Shown: piece after piece, positions 26,627-35,475 of the stretch
How positions within the stretch are numbered: the first letter of the stretch is position 1
Layout of the letters: each line of letters opens with the position of its first letter
NCBI RefSeq assembly: GCF_020510705.1
Contig: NZ_CP075184.1
Coordinates: 4,092,001 to 4,156,000 of the forward strand
DNA length: 64,000 nt
Origin: Acidovorax radicis
Lineage (GTDB): Bacteria > Pseudomonadota > Gammaproteobacteria > Burkholderiales > Burkholderiaceae_C
Direction of reading: 5' to 3'
Notes under the pieces: model-generated
The model's input: the letters and a program-made list of their open reading frames with translations, nothing else
Told to the model about the DNA's origin: nothing
The model's database searches: none
Program-made: the position numbers and the translations under genes

Positions 26627-28831
26627 ATGGCGAAACTCAACGACATCCAACTGCTTCGCATCAACTACTTGCGGGGCCCGAACATCTGGACCTATCGGCC
26701 CGTCCTGGAAGTCTGGCTGGACTTGGGAGAGCTGGAAGACCATCCCTCCAACATGCTCCCCGGCTTCACTGACCGCCTCACCAAATGGCTACCCGCGCTA
26801 GTCGAACACCACTGCGGCGTGGGCGAACGCGGGGGCTTTTTGCAGCGGCTGCAGGAGGGCACCTGGTGTGGCCATGTGCTGGAGCACATCGTCATCGAGC
26901 TGCTCAACCTGGCGGGCATGCCCACCGGTTTTGGCCAGACACGCAGCACCTCCCAGCGCGGCGTCTACCGCATGGTGTTCCGCGCCCGCGATGAGCAAGT
27001 CGCCCGCATGGCGCTCGCCCAAGGCCATGCCCTCATCATGGCAGCGATCAATGACGAGCCTTTCGATGTGCCGACTGCGGTGGCCCGCGTGCGCACCGAG
27101 GTGGACGACCAATACCTTGGCCCCAGCACCGCGTGCATCGTCACGGCAGCTACAGACCGGGGCATTCCCCACATCCGGCTCAATGACGGCAATCTGGTGC
27201 AACTGGGTTATGGCGCCAGCCAGCGTCGCATCTGGACGGCAGAAACCGAATTCACCAGCGCGATTGCCGAGGGCATCGCCAGCGACAAAGACCTGACCAA
27301 AAGCTTGCTCAAGGCCTGTGGCGTGCCGATCCCCCAAGGCCAGGTGGTTCACAGCCCCGAAGAAGCCTGGGAAGCCGCACAGGACATCGGCCTACCCGTG
27401 GCGGTCAAGCCCTCCGATGGCAACCACGGCCGTGGCGTGACGCTGGACCTGAGCAAGAAGGAAGACATCGAGGCGGCCTACCACGTCGCCTACCCCGAAG
27501 GCAGCGACGTGATGGTGGAGAGCTTCATCCCGGGCGACGAACACCGCCTGCTGGTGGTGGGTGGCAAGCTGGTGGCCGCAGCGCGTGGCGAGGTAGTCAG
27601 CATCACCGGCAATGGCCGCAACACCGTCAAGGAACTCATCGACACCCAGCTCAACTCCGACCCGCGCCGGGGCTACGAGGAAGAGTACCCGCTCGAAATC
27701 ATCGACCTGGCAACCGACACCAAGGTGCAGCTGGAACTCAAGCGCCAGGACCTCGACGCCGACTCCGTGCCCGCCGCTGGCCGCCAGGTGGTGGTGCAGC
27801 GCAATGGCAACATGGCCGTGGACTGCACGGACGACGTGCACCCTGAAGTCGCGTACATCGCCCAGCTCGCCGCCAAGGTGGTGGGCCTGGACATCGCTGG
27901 CATCGACATGGTGGCCCGCGATATTTCCAAGCCCCTGCACACCCAGGGCGGCGCGATTGTCGAAGTCAACGCAGGCCCGGGCCTGCTGATGCATCTGAAG
28001 CCAGCGGTGGGCGCACCCCGCCCGGTCGGCCAGGCCATTGCGGAGCATCTGTTTCCTGTAGACGCCGACGACGCGCAATCTGGCCGCATCCCACTGGTGG
28101 GCGTGGCGGGAACCCGCAGCACCTCCACCATTGCCCGCGTGGTCGCCTGGCTATTGCACCTCAGTGGTCACCACACGGGACTGGCCTGCCGCGAAGGCCT
28201 GTTTCTGGACCGCCGCTGCGTGGAAGCCACCGATTGCGCGCACTGGGAGGCTGCCCACCGCCTGCTCATGAACAAGATGGTGCAGGCCGCTGTCATCGAA
28301 AGCGACGCGCGCACCATCTTGCGCGACGGGCTGGCCTACGACCGCTGCCAGGTGGGGGTGGTGACCGACATGGACGGTGTCGAAACGCTGGCCGAGTTTG
28401 ACGTGCACGAGCAGGACCAGATGACCAAGGTGATGCGCACCCAGGTCGATGTGGTGCTGGCCGAAGGAGCCACCGTGCTCAACGCCGCCATTGCACAGGT
28501 GGCAGACCTTGCCCCGCTGTCTGATGGCGCCGTGGTGCTGTATGCGCAGGACGGCAGCTTGCCCGCCATCGTCGAACACCGGGCCAAGGACAACGGCCGC
28601 GCCGTCATCGTGAAAAACGGTCGTGTGGTGCTGGCCACAGGCACCGCGGAACATGTGCTGGGGGCGCTGACCGACCTCACGTTTGGCCGCAATGCCGTGG
28701 TGCCCGACATCGACGCACTGCTGGCGGCGGTTGGCACCGCATGGGCGCTGGACATTGCTCCTGACCTCATCGGTGCGGGCATCAAGACTTTCGAGCCCGA
28801 TCTGGCTGCGGCTTTTGGCCTGCGCCAATAA
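26627..28831 (+). CDS. cphA': Cyanophycin synthetase homologue CphA' with degenerate Mur-ligase half
   Basis: A 734-residue relative of CphA, shorter than the usual 860-900. The N-terminal domain and the ATP-grasp domain are conserved (AVKPSDGNHGRGVTLDL, then VMVESFIPGDEHRLLVVGGKLVAAARGE). The Mur-ligase-like domain has lost its P-loop: where CphA has GTNGKTTT this protein has GTRSTSTI (495-502) with no Lys. The terminal domain carrying DYGHNP is also missing. It may therefore add only one building block, use beta-Asp-Arg dipeptides as reported for CphA2-type enzymes, or act as a partner of the full CphA encoded 101 bp downstream. The start lacks a strong ribosome binding site. Confidence 0.88.
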   Translation: MAKLNDIQLLRINYLRGPNIWTYRPVLEVWLDLGELEDHPSNMLPGFTDRLTKWLPALVEHHCGVGERGGFLQRLQEGTWCGHVLEHIVIELLNLAGMPTGFGQTRSTSQRGVYRMVFRARDEQVARMALAQGHALIMAAINDEPFDVPTAVARVRTEVDDQYLGPSTACIVTAATDRGIPHIRLNDGNLVQLGYGASQRRIWTAETEFTSAIAEGIASDKDLTKSLLKACGVPIPQGQVVHSPEEAWEAAQDIGLPVAVKPSDGNHGRGVTLDLSKKEDIEAAYHVAYPEGSDVMVESFIPGDEHRLLVVGGKLVAAARGEVVSITGNGRNTVKELIDTQLNSDPRRGYEEEYPLEIIDLATDTKVQLELKRQDLDADSVPAAGRQVVVQRNGNMAVDCTDDVHPEVAYIAQLAAKVVGLDIAGIDMVARDISKPLHTQGGAIVEVNAGPGLLMHLKPAVGAPRPVGQAIAEHLFPVDADDAQSGRIPLVGVAGTRSTSTIARVVAWLLHLSGHHTGLACREGLFLDRRCVEATDCAHWEAAHRLLMNKMVQAAVIESDARTILRDGLAYDRCQVGVVTDMDGVETLAEFDVHEQDQMTKVMRTQVDVVLAEGATVLNAAIAQVADLAPLSDGAVVLYAQDGSLPAIVEHRAKDNGRAVIVKNGRVVLATGTAEHVLGALTDLTFGRNAVVPDIDALLAAVGTAWALDIAPDLIGAGIKTFEPDLAAAFGLRQ

Positions 28832-28932
28832 CAGCGCGCCCGCACGCACCCCGCCCTGACCCGCTATTCCACGACTGCCCACGACATGAAACGGGGCCCC
28901 AGTGCCCCGACGGACCACTGAAAGAAACTTCC

Positions 28933-31512
28933 ATGGATGTATCCCGCACCCGGGCCCTGCGCGGCCCCAATCTCTGGAGCCGCCACATGGCCATCGAGGC
29001 CGTGGTGAGCTGCACTGAAACCGAGCGTGCCGTGGGCCAGATGGCCGGCTTTGAAACCCGGCTGAGGGCCTTGTTCCCGGCCATCGGTGTTCTGCACCCC
29101 GAAGGCGGGGACGCCGACATCTCGCTGGCCCATGTGCTGCAGGCCGCCGCACTGGCTCTGCAGGCACAAGCCGGGTGCCCGGTCACCTTTGCTCGCACCA
29201 CCGCCACCACCGATGCAGGCGTGTACCAGGTGGTTGTCGAATACAGCGAAGAAGCCGTGGGCCGCAAGGCATTCGAAGATGCACAACAACTCATCCAGGC
29301 AGCGCTGGGCCATGGCAGTTTCGACGCTGCCAAGGCCGTCGCCGACCTTCGCGAACTCGACGAAGACGAGCGCCTGGGCCCCAGCACGGGCTCCATCGTC
29401 GAGGCCGCCGTGGTCCGTGGCATTCCTTACCGCCGCCTCACGCGCGGTAGCTTGGTGCAGTTTGGCTGGGGTTCCAAGCAACGCCGCATCCAGGCCGCCG
29501 AGGTCGACTCGACCAGTGCCGTGGCCGAATCCATCGGCCAGGACAAGGACCTGACCAAGCGCCTGCTGCACGCTGCGGGCGTGCCCGTGCCGCTGGGCAA
29601 GCCCGTCGAGAGCGTGGACGAAGCCTGGGAGGTTGCGCTCAAGGTGGGCCTGCCCGTGGTGGTCAAACCGCAAGACGGCAACCAGGGCAAAGGCGTGACG
29701 GTGAACATCACCGACCGCGCCCAGTTGGAAGAAGCGTACAAAAATGCCGCCGACTACGGCACCGTGATGGTCGAGCGCTTTTTGCCCGGCCACGACTTCC
29801 GACTGCTGGTGGTAGGCGACCAACTGGTGGCCGCCGCGCGCCGCGAGCCGCCCCAGGTGCTGGGCGATGGTGAGCACACCGTGCGCGAGCTGGTCGATGT
29901 GGTGAACCTGGACCCGCGCCGTGGCGAAGGCCACGCCACGTCGCTCACCAAGATCCGCCTCGATGACATCGCCGTGGCACGCCTGGCCATGCAGGGTCTG
30001 ACCGCAGACTCGGTGCCCGAAAAAGGCCAGCGCGTCATCCTGCGCAACAACGCCAACCTGTCCACCGGCGGCACCGCCACCGACGTGACCGACGACGTGC
30101 ACCCCGACGTGGCCGCCCGCGCCATTGCAGCCGCCCAGATGGTGGGCCTGCACATCTGCGGCGTGGACATGGTGGCCGAGACCGTGCTGCGCCCGCTCGA
30201 AGAACAAGGTGGCGGCTTTGTCGAAGTGAACGCCGCCCCCGGCCTGCGCATGCACCTGGCCCCCAGCTACGGCAAGCCCCGCAACGTGGGCCAGGCCATG
30301 GTGGACCGCCTCTATGCCCATGGCGATGACGGCCGCATCCCCACCGTAGCCGTGACCGGCACCAACGGCAAGACCACCACCGCCCGCCTGATTGCGCACC
30401 TGTTTACCGCGCAGGGTTTGCGCGTGGGCATGACCAACACCGACGGCGTGTATGTGAACGGCCGCCAGATCGACAGCGGCGATTGCAGCGGCCCCAAGAG
30501 CGCCCGCAACGTGCTGCTGCACCCCGAGGTGGACGCCGCCGTGTTTGAGACCGCCCGTGGCGGCATCCTGCGCGAAGGCCTGGGCTTTGACCGCTGCCAG
30601 GTGGCGGTGGTCACCAACATCGGCGCGGGCGACCACCTGGGCCTGAACTACATCACCACGGTGGAAGACCTGGCCGTGCTCAAGCGCGTGATCGTGCAGA
30701 ACGTGGCGCCCACGGGCTACGCCGTGCTCAACGCCGCCGACCCCATCGTGGCCGCCATGGCCTCGGCCTGCCCCGGCAAGGTGATCTACTTTGCCAGCGA
30801 CCGCCACCACCCCGTGATGGTGACGCACCGCGCCCAGGGCCACCGCACCGTGTATGTGGATGGCGACTCCATCGTGGCCTCCGAAGGCTCGTGGCGCGAG
30901 ACCATCCACCTGCGCGATGTGCCCATCACCCGCAACGGCAAGATCGGTTTTCAGGTTGAGAACGTCATGGCGTCTGTGGCCGCCGCCTGGGGCGTGGGCA
31001 TGCCGTGGCAGACCATTCGCAGGGGCCTGTCGGGCTTTGTGAACGACAGCGACAACGCCCCCGGCCGCTTCAACATCATGGACTACCGGGGCGCCACCAT
31101 CATCGCGGACTATGGCCACAACCCCGACGCCATGCGCGCCCTGGTGCAGGCCGTGGATGCCCTGCCCGGCAATCGCCGCAGCGTGGTTATCAGCGGTGCG
31201 GGCGACCGGCGCGACGAAGACATCCGCGAGCAGACCGTGATCCTGGGCGCCGCGTTTGACGACGTCATCCTGTACCAGGACGCTGCCCAGCGCGGCCGTG
31301 CCGACGGCGAAGTGATGGCCCTGCTGCGCGAAGGCCTGGCCGGTGCCCCCCGCACCACGCATGTGGAAGAGATCCGGGGCGAGTTCATCGCCATCGACAC
31401 CGCGCTGGCGCGCCTCTCGCCCGGCGACCTGTGCCTGGTGCTGGTGGACCAGGTCGAAGAAGCCCTGGCCCACCTGGCCCAGCGCTGCACCGAAGGCGAG
31501 GCCACCGCGTGA
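28933..31512 (+). CDS. cphA: Cyanophycin synthetase CphA, full length
   Basis: An 859-residue enzyme with the three expected parts: N-terminal domain, ATP-grasp domain (VVKPQDGNQGKGVTVNI; MVERFLPGHDFRLLVVGDQLVAAARR) and Mur-ligase-like domain with intact P-loop GTNGKTTT (476-483) and ADYGHNPDAMRALV near the C-terminus. CphA polymerises Asp and Arg into multi-L-arginyl-poly-L-aspartate, a cytoplasmic nitrogen and carbon reserve, spending one ATP at each site. It follows cphA' by 101 bp and its stop overlaps the next start (TGATG), so cphA'-cphA-creA-like is likely one transcript. No cyanophycinase is in the window. Confidence 0.96.
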   Translation: MDVSRTRALRGPNLWSRHMAIEAVVSCTETERAVGQMAGFETRLRALFPAIGVLHPEGGDADISLAHVLQAAALALQAQAGCPVTFARTTATTDAGVYQVVVEYSEEAVGRKAFEDAQQLIQAALGHGSFDAAKAVADLRELDEDERLGPSTGSIVEAAVVRGIPYRRLTRGSLVQFGWGSKQRRIQAAEVDSTSAVAESIGQDKDLTKRLLHAAGVPVPLGKPVESVDEAWEVALKVGLPVVVKPQDGNQGKGVTVNITDRAQLEEAYKNAADYGTVMVERFLPGHDFRLLVVGDQLVAAARREPPQVLGDGEHTVRELVDVVNLDPRRGEGHATSLTKIRLDDIAVARLAMQGLTADSVPEKGQRVILRNNANLSTGGTATDVTDDVHPDVAARAIAAAQMVGLHICGVDMVAETVLRPLEEQGGGFVEVNAAPGLRMHLAPSYGKPRNVGQAMVDRLYAHGDDGRIPTVAVTGTNGKTTTARLIAHLFTAQGLRVGMTNTDGVYVNGRQIDSGDCSGPKSARNVLLHPEVDAAVFETARGGILREGLGFDRCQVAVVTNIGAGDHLGLNYITTVEDLAVLKRVIVQNVAPTGYAVLNAADPIVAAMASACPGKVIYFASDRHHPVMVTHRAQGHRTVYVDGDSIVASEGSWRETIHLRDVPITRNGKIGFQVENVMASVAAAWGVGMPWQTIRRGLSGFVNDSDNAPGRFNIMDYRGATIIADYGHNPDAMRALVQAVDALPGNRRSVVISGAGDRRDEDIREQTVILGAAFDDVILYQDAAQRGRADGEVMALLREGLAGAPRTTHVEEIRGEFIAIDTALARLSPGDLCLVLVDQVEEALAHLAQRCTEGEATA

Positions 31513-32006
31513 TGGCTGCGCGCACGCTCACAGCCGCAGCCGTCGTAGCGCTTGCCGCCCTCACAGGCAGCGCCGCGCAGGCCGCATCGGGCGAAAAGAT
31601 CGGCACTGTGGACACCGCCTTCCAGCGGATCGGCCGCGACCACGACATCATCGTCGAGGCCTATGACGACCCCGGCGTGTTGGGCGTGACCTGCTACGTG
31701 TCGCGCGCGCGCATCGGTGGCATCAAGGGCACGCTGGGCCTGGCCGAAGACCGCGCCGAGGCATCGATTGCCTGCCGCCAGGTCGGTCCCATCAGCTTTC
31801 CCGAGCCTTTGAAGAAGCAGGAAGAAGTGTTCAGCGAACGCATGTCCATCCTGTTCAAGCGCCTGCGCATCGTGCGCATGGTGGACCCGGCCCGCAACAC
31901 GCTGGTGTACCTCACGTACTCCGACAAACTCATCGACGGATCGCCCCAGAACGGCGTGACCGCCGTGCCGGTGGACCGCACCACCGCCATCCCGCTGCGC
32001 AAGTGA
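31512..32006 (+). CDS. CreA family periplasmic protein
   Basis: The 164-residue product has a signal peptide (MAARTLTAAAVVALAALTGSAAQA) and the CreA core: EKIGTVDTAF, HDIIVEAYDDPGVLGVTCYVSRAR, GLAEDRAEASIACRQVGPI and the C-terminal LVYLTYSDKLIDGSPQNGVTAVPV. CreA proteins are small exported proteins of unknown function. The ATG at 31512 overlaps the cphA stop as TGATG, and GTG 31509 is an alternative start. Location after cphA implies cotranscription, not necessarily a role in cyanophycin metabolism. Confidence 0.88.
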   Translation: MAARTLTAAAVVALAALTGSAAQAASGEKIGTVDTAFQRIGRDHDIIVEAYDDPGVLGVTCYVSRARIGGIKGTLGLAEDRAEASIACRQVGPISFPEPLKKQEEVFSERMSILFKRLRIVRMVDPARNTLVYLTYSDKLIDGSPQNGVTAVPVDRTTAIPLRK

Positions 32007-32041
32007 CGGTGGCCCGGGGCCGCCAAGGCAACGCGTAGACA

Positions 32042-32074
32042 TCAAAAAAAGGGGCCTGGGCCCCCTTTTTTGAT
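32042..32074. terminator. Rho-independent terminator after the cphA operon
   Basis: AAAAAAAGGGGCC / GGCCCCCTTTTTT forms a strong stem with a very short loop, bounded by A and T tracts, 36 bp after the creA-like stop. It is probably bidirectional and could also end the minus-strand dsbA-like transcript. Confidence 0.85.
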
Positions 32075-32083
32075 CGTACAAGC

Positions 32084-32124
32084 CGATAGCGCTTGTGCAA
32101 TATGCCAAAGCAGCTATCAAATAA
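32084..32124 (+). repeat. Dispersed hairpin repeat, copy 6 (degenerate)
   Basis: GATAGCGCTTG, then AAAGCAGCTATCAAA. The second stem arm has decayed, but the tail is intact. It lies directly after the terminator. Confidence 0.65.
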
Positions 32125-32132
32125 AGAGCAAA

Positions 32133-32780
32133 CTACCCCTGCGCCGCAATCTGCCGCAGCGCCTGCTCAAACACCTCCACGGGCTGGCCACCCTGTATCA
32201 AGTGGCGCTCGTTGATGATGATGGCGGGCACCGAGTGGATGCCGTTTTGCAGATACAGCTGCTCGCGCTCGCGCACCTCGTCGGCGTAGCGGTCTGACGC
32301 CAGCAGCGCACGCGCTTGCGCCCCGTCCAGCCCCACCTCGCCCGCCACGCGCACCAGCACGTCGTGGTTGCTGGGGTCCTGCCCGTCGGTGAAATACGCC
32401 TTGAACAGCGCGTGCTTGAGCTGCGCCTGTAGGCCCTTTTCTTCGGCCCAGTGCAGCAGCCGGTGCGCATCGAAGGTGTTGTAGATGCGGCTGCGCTTGT
32501 CCATGCTGAAAGTAAACCCCAGCGCCGCACCGCGTGCCGCGATGGCCTCGCGGTTCTTCTGGCTCTGCTCGGGCGTGGCACCGTATTTTTCTTGCAGGTG
32601 CTCGCCAATGTCCTGGCCTTCGGGCGCCATCTGCGGGTTCAGCTCAAAGGGCTGAAAGTGCAGGTCCAGCGCCACCTCGCCCTTCAAGCGGTCTGCCGCC
32701 TGTTCCAGCGCCTTGAGGCCGATGATGCACCAGGGGCAGGAGACATCGGAGACGAAATCGATTTTGAGGGTGGTGGTCAT
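32133..32780 (-). CDS. DsbA family oxidoreductase, FrnE-like
   Basis: A 215-residue thioredoxin-fold protein with the CPWC active site (C15, C18) in FVSDVSCPWCIIGLKALEQA. Family blocks follow: FELNPQMAPEGQDI, AHRLLHWAEEKG, LFKAYFTDGQDPSNHDVL and GIHSVPAIIINERHLIQGGQP, which includes the cis-Pro loop SVPA. There is no signal peptide, so it should act in the cytoplasm like other FrnE proteins, which are 2-hydroxychromene-2-carboxylate isomerase/DsbA relatives. It is convergent with the cphA operon. Confidence 0.9.
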   Translation of the reverse strand: MTTTLKIDFVSDVSCPWCIIGLKALEQAADRLKGEVALDLHFQPFELNPQMAPEGQDIGEHLQEKYGATPEQSQKNREAIAARGAALGFTFSMDKRSRIYNTFDAHRLLHWAEEKGLQAQLKHALFKAYFTDGQDPSNHDVLVRVAGEVGLDGAQARALLASDRYADEVREREQLYLQNGIHSVPAIIINERHLIQGGQPVEVFEQALRQIAAQG

Positions 32781-32947
32781 GAGCGGGGTCTACTAATGAG
32801 AGATGCGGAATAGTAGGACGGGTTCGAAAACCGTGAGGGTGACGGGTGTACTGGAGGGTGCAAGGCAGATTTGGGCCCGAAGCCGAAGACGGGCGATGGC
32901 TCCCATCGAACTGAACCACTCACCCACAGGCCCGTATCATCCCCGCC

Positions 32948-33727
32948 ATGCTTGCCAAGTTGATGAGTTTCCTCCTGCTGGGGATCGTGCGGTTTCTGAC
33001 CGGGTCTCAGGCCCGCTGGTATGGCTGCCCGCCCAAGGCCGAGCAGCGTATTTATTTCGCCAACCACCAGAGCCATGCCGACATGGTGCTGATCTGGGCG
33101 GCGTTGCCCGAAGAGTTGCGCAGCATTACCCGGCCCATTGCGGCCAAGGACTACTGGACCAAAACGCCGTTCCGGCAGTGGATCACCACCGCCGTGTTCA
33201 ACGCCGTGTATGTGGACCGCCAGGCCACACCCGCGCGGCCAACCACAACTACAACTACAAACACGACCGTGGCCACGGAGCCAGCGGGCGCCCCTGCGGC
33301 CCCGGCAGATGCCGACACCGCAACGGCGGGCGGCCCCGACCCTTCGCCCAAAACCCCAACGCGTGCGCCCAGCCCGGAGGCGCTGCGCGCCGCCCTGCCC
33401 GCGTCCGACCCACTGGCCCCGCTGGTGCGTGCGCTCGAAAGCGGCGACTCCATCGTGATCTTTCCTGAGGGCACACGGGGCCATGCCGACGAGCCGCAGC
33501 CGTTCAAGTCGGGCCTGTTCAAGCTGGCGCAGATGTTCCCGCAGGTCGTGCTGGTGCCCGCCTGGATCAACAACGTGCAGCGCGTGATGCCCAAGGGCGA
33601 AGTGGTGCCCGTGCCCATCCTGTGTTCGGTGACGTTTGGCACACCCATCGTGCTGGAAGCGGGCGAGGAGCGCCGCCCTTTCCTTGATCGCGCGCGCGAT
33701 GCGGTGATTGCGCTGCGGGATGTCTGA
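32948..33727 (+). CDS. 1-acyl-sn-glycerol-3-phosphate acyltransferase (PlsC family) with low-complexity insert
   Basis: The 259-residue product has the acyltransferase motif NHQSHADM (H40-x4-D45) and FPEGTR (172-177). Between them, around residues 93-155, lies a Thr/Ala/Pro-rich stretch (ARPTTTTTTNTT onward) that is not part of the usual fold. In the known family the enzyme acylates lysophosphatidic acid at the inner membrane face. The next gene encodes a CdsA-like enzyme, the following step in phospholipid synthesis, so the two probably form an operon (75 bp between stop and start). Confidence 0.87.
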   Translation: MLAKLMSFLLLGIVRFLTGSQARWYGCPPKAEQRIYFANHQSHADMVLIWAALPEELRSITRPIAAKDYWTKTPFRQWITTAVFNAVYVDRQATPARPTTTTTTNTTVATEPAGAPAAPADADTATAGGPDPSPKTPTRAPSPEALRAALPASDPLAPLVRALESGDSIVIFPEGTRGHADEPQPFKSGLFKLAQMFPQVVLVPAWINNVQRVMPKGEVVPVPILCSVTFGTPIVLEAGEERRPFLDRARDAVIALRDV

Positions 33728-33802
33728 ACGTGCAAAACGCCCCGCTGCTCCCTTCGCACAGTGCTTTACCGCTGGCTGCACACCACGGTGCACGGCTTTG
33801 AC

Positions 33803-34795
33803 ATGAACAATTTTCTTCGCAACCTCACCGCCACGCAGCAAATCGGCGCCCTGTTCCTGGTCGTGTTCGGCATCCTGTCGATCGTGACAGTCTGGGCCTT
33901 TGTGCGCAACCTGCGCGAGCAGCCCAGCGACACCCCCGAGGCAGAGGCCAGCGCGCTGGAAGCCAAACGGTTTTGGGGGCTGCTCCAGACCTCGTGGGCC
34001 ATGGCCACCGTGTTCTGGGTGGGCTGGGCGCTGGGCGAGACGGTGGCCACGGTGCTATTTGCCATCGTGGGTTTTTTTGCGCTGCGCGAATTCATCACCC
34101 TGTCGCCCACGCGGCGCGGCGACCACCGCAGCCTGGTGCTGGCGTTCTTCGTGGTACTGCCATTGCAGTTCTGGATCGTCGGCAGCAAACACTTCGACCT
34201 GTTCACGGTGTTCATACCGGTCTACGTGTTCCTCGCCCTGCCTGTGGTGAGCGCGCTGGCCAACGACCCGCAGCGCTTCCTGGAGCGCAACGCCAAGCTG
34301 CAGTGGGGCATCATGGTCTGCGTGTACGGCATGAGCCATGTGCCCGCCTTGCTGCTGCTCGACTTTCCGGGTTACCGCGACAAGGGCGCTTTTTTGGTGT
34401 TCTTCCTGGTGTTTGTGGTGCAGACCTGCATGGTGGTGCAGCACCTGCTGGGCCGGCGCTTTCCGCACCACCCCGTGGCGCCGCAGGTGAGCCAGAGTTT
34501 TCAGTGGCCGAGCTGGCTGGCGGGGGTGGGCGTGGGCGGGCTGGTGGGCGCGTTGCTCACCTTCATTACGCCGTTCAAACCAGGGCAGGCGCTGGGCATG
34601 GCATTGCTGGCCTGCGTGGCGGGCAGCCTGGGGCATCTGGTGATGAAGGCGCTCAAACGCGACCGAGGCATCACGAGCTGGGGCATGCAGGGCATGTCGG
34701 TCACGGGTGCGGGCGGGCTGCTCGACCGGGTGGATGCCTTATGTTTTGCAGCACCCGTGTTCTTCCATTCTGTGCGCTGGTACTTCGGTTTATAG
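33803..34795 (+). CDS. Phosphatidate cytidylyltransferase-like membrane protein (CdsA family)
   Basis: A 330-residue polytopic protein starting MNNFLRNLTATQQIGALFLVVFGIL, with about eight hydrophobic segments. It ends in the CdsA-type signature region SWGMQGMSVTGAGGLLDRVDALCFAAPVFFH, in which G-G-x2-DR-x-D is the catalytic metal site. CdsA makes CDP-diacylglycerol from phosphatidate and CTP. Together with the PlsC-like gene upstream this resembles the YnbB-type pairs, so it may be a second copy rather than the essential CdsA. ATG 33803 fits the family better than the in-frame Met at 33761. Confidence 0.82.
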   Translation: MNNFLRNLTATQQIGALFLVVFGILSIVTVWAFVRNLREQPSDTPEAEASALEAKRFWGLLQTSWAMATVFWVGWALGETVATVLFAIVGFFALREFITLSPTRRGDHRSLVLAFFVVLPLQFWIVGSKHFDLFTVFIPVYVFLALPVVSALANDPQRFLERNAKLQWGIMVCVYGMSHVPALLLLDFPGYRDKGAFLVFFLVFVVQTCMVVQHLLGRRFPHHPVAPQVSQSFQWPSWLAGVGVGGLVGALLTFITPFKPGQALGMALLACVAGSLGHLVMKALKRDRGITSWGMQGMSVTGAGGLLDRVDALCFAAPVFFHSVRWYFGL

Positions 34796-34808
34796 TCAAA
34801 ACACACTC

Positions 34809-34850
34809 CAGCGCTTATTCCACAAGCGCTAGCAGCTACATAAAATATAG
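34809..34850 (+). repeat. Dispersed hairpin repeat, copy 7
   Basis: Perfect stem AGCGCTT / AAGCGCT with a 7 nt loop and tail AGCAGCTACATAAAA. It ends 3 nt before the ruvC start and so covers its expected ribosome binding region. Confidence 0.8.
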
Positions 34851-34852
34851 CA

Positions 34853-35401
34853 ATGCGCATTCTTGGTATCGACCCCGGCCTGCAGACCACCGGTTTTGGC
34901 GTGGTGGACATGCACGGCCACCAACTCAGCTACGTAGCCAGCGGCACCATCCGCACCACCACGCTGGCGCTGGGTGATCTGCCGGGGCGCCTGAAGATCC
35001 TGTTTGACGGCATCACCGAGGTGGCCGCGCGCTACCAGCCCGACGTGGCGTCGGTCGAAATCGTGTTCGTCAACGTCAACCCGCAATCCACCCTGCTGCT
35101 GGGCCAGGCGCGCGGCGCCGCCATCACGGCACTGGTAGCCAGCAACCTGCCGGTGGCCGAATACACCGCGCTGCAGATGAAAAAAGCCGTGGTCGGCCAT
35201 GGCCGCGCCGCCAAGAGCCAGGTGCAGGAAATGGTGCGCCGCCTGCTCAGCCTGCCAGGCCTGCCCGGCACCGACGCCGCCGACGGCTTGGGCATGGCCA
35301 TCACCCACGCCCACGCGGGCACCGCCATGGCGCGCCTGGGCGAGGCCGCCACGCTCAACCGCCGCCAGCATGCGATGTACAAGGACGGGCGCAGCTATTG
35401 A
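34853..35401 (+). CDS. ruvC: Crossover junction endodeoxyribonuclease RuvC
   Basis: The 182-residue product starts [22 protein letters not shown], with the first catalytic Asp in GIDPG. It continues with [21 protein letters not shown] (catalytic Glu), [20 protein letters not shown], and [12 protein letters not shown] with the last catalytic acid. It cuts Holliday junctions with RuvAB. The hairpin repeat occupies the sequence just upstream, and no clear Shine-Dalgarno sequence is visible. ruvA and ruvB are not in the window. Confidence 0.97.
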   Translation: MRILGIDPGLQTTGFGVVDMHGHQLSYVASGTIRTTTLALGDLPGRLKILFDGITEVAARYQPDVASVEIVFVNVNPQSTLLLGQARGAAITALVASNLPVAEYTALQMKKAVVGHGRAAKSQVQEMVRRLLSLPGLPGTDAADGLGMAITHAHAGTAMARLGEAATLNRRQHAMYKDGRSY

Positions 35402-35475
35402 GTGGCGTGCGACAGGCGTGTCAGCCCCTCGACGGCGACCATGGTGGTCGCAAGGGCTCGCAGGCCTGCGGGCTC

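Noticed and set aside
28864..31473. Very long open frame (869 codons) antisense to cphA
   Set aside because: It is His/Gly/Ala rich with no family motif, and results from GC-rich codon bias opposite a well-supported gene.
35401..35475. GC palindrome between ruvC and the bestrophin gene as a terminator
   Set aside because: There is no T tract and almost no loop, so it is not a convincing terminator.
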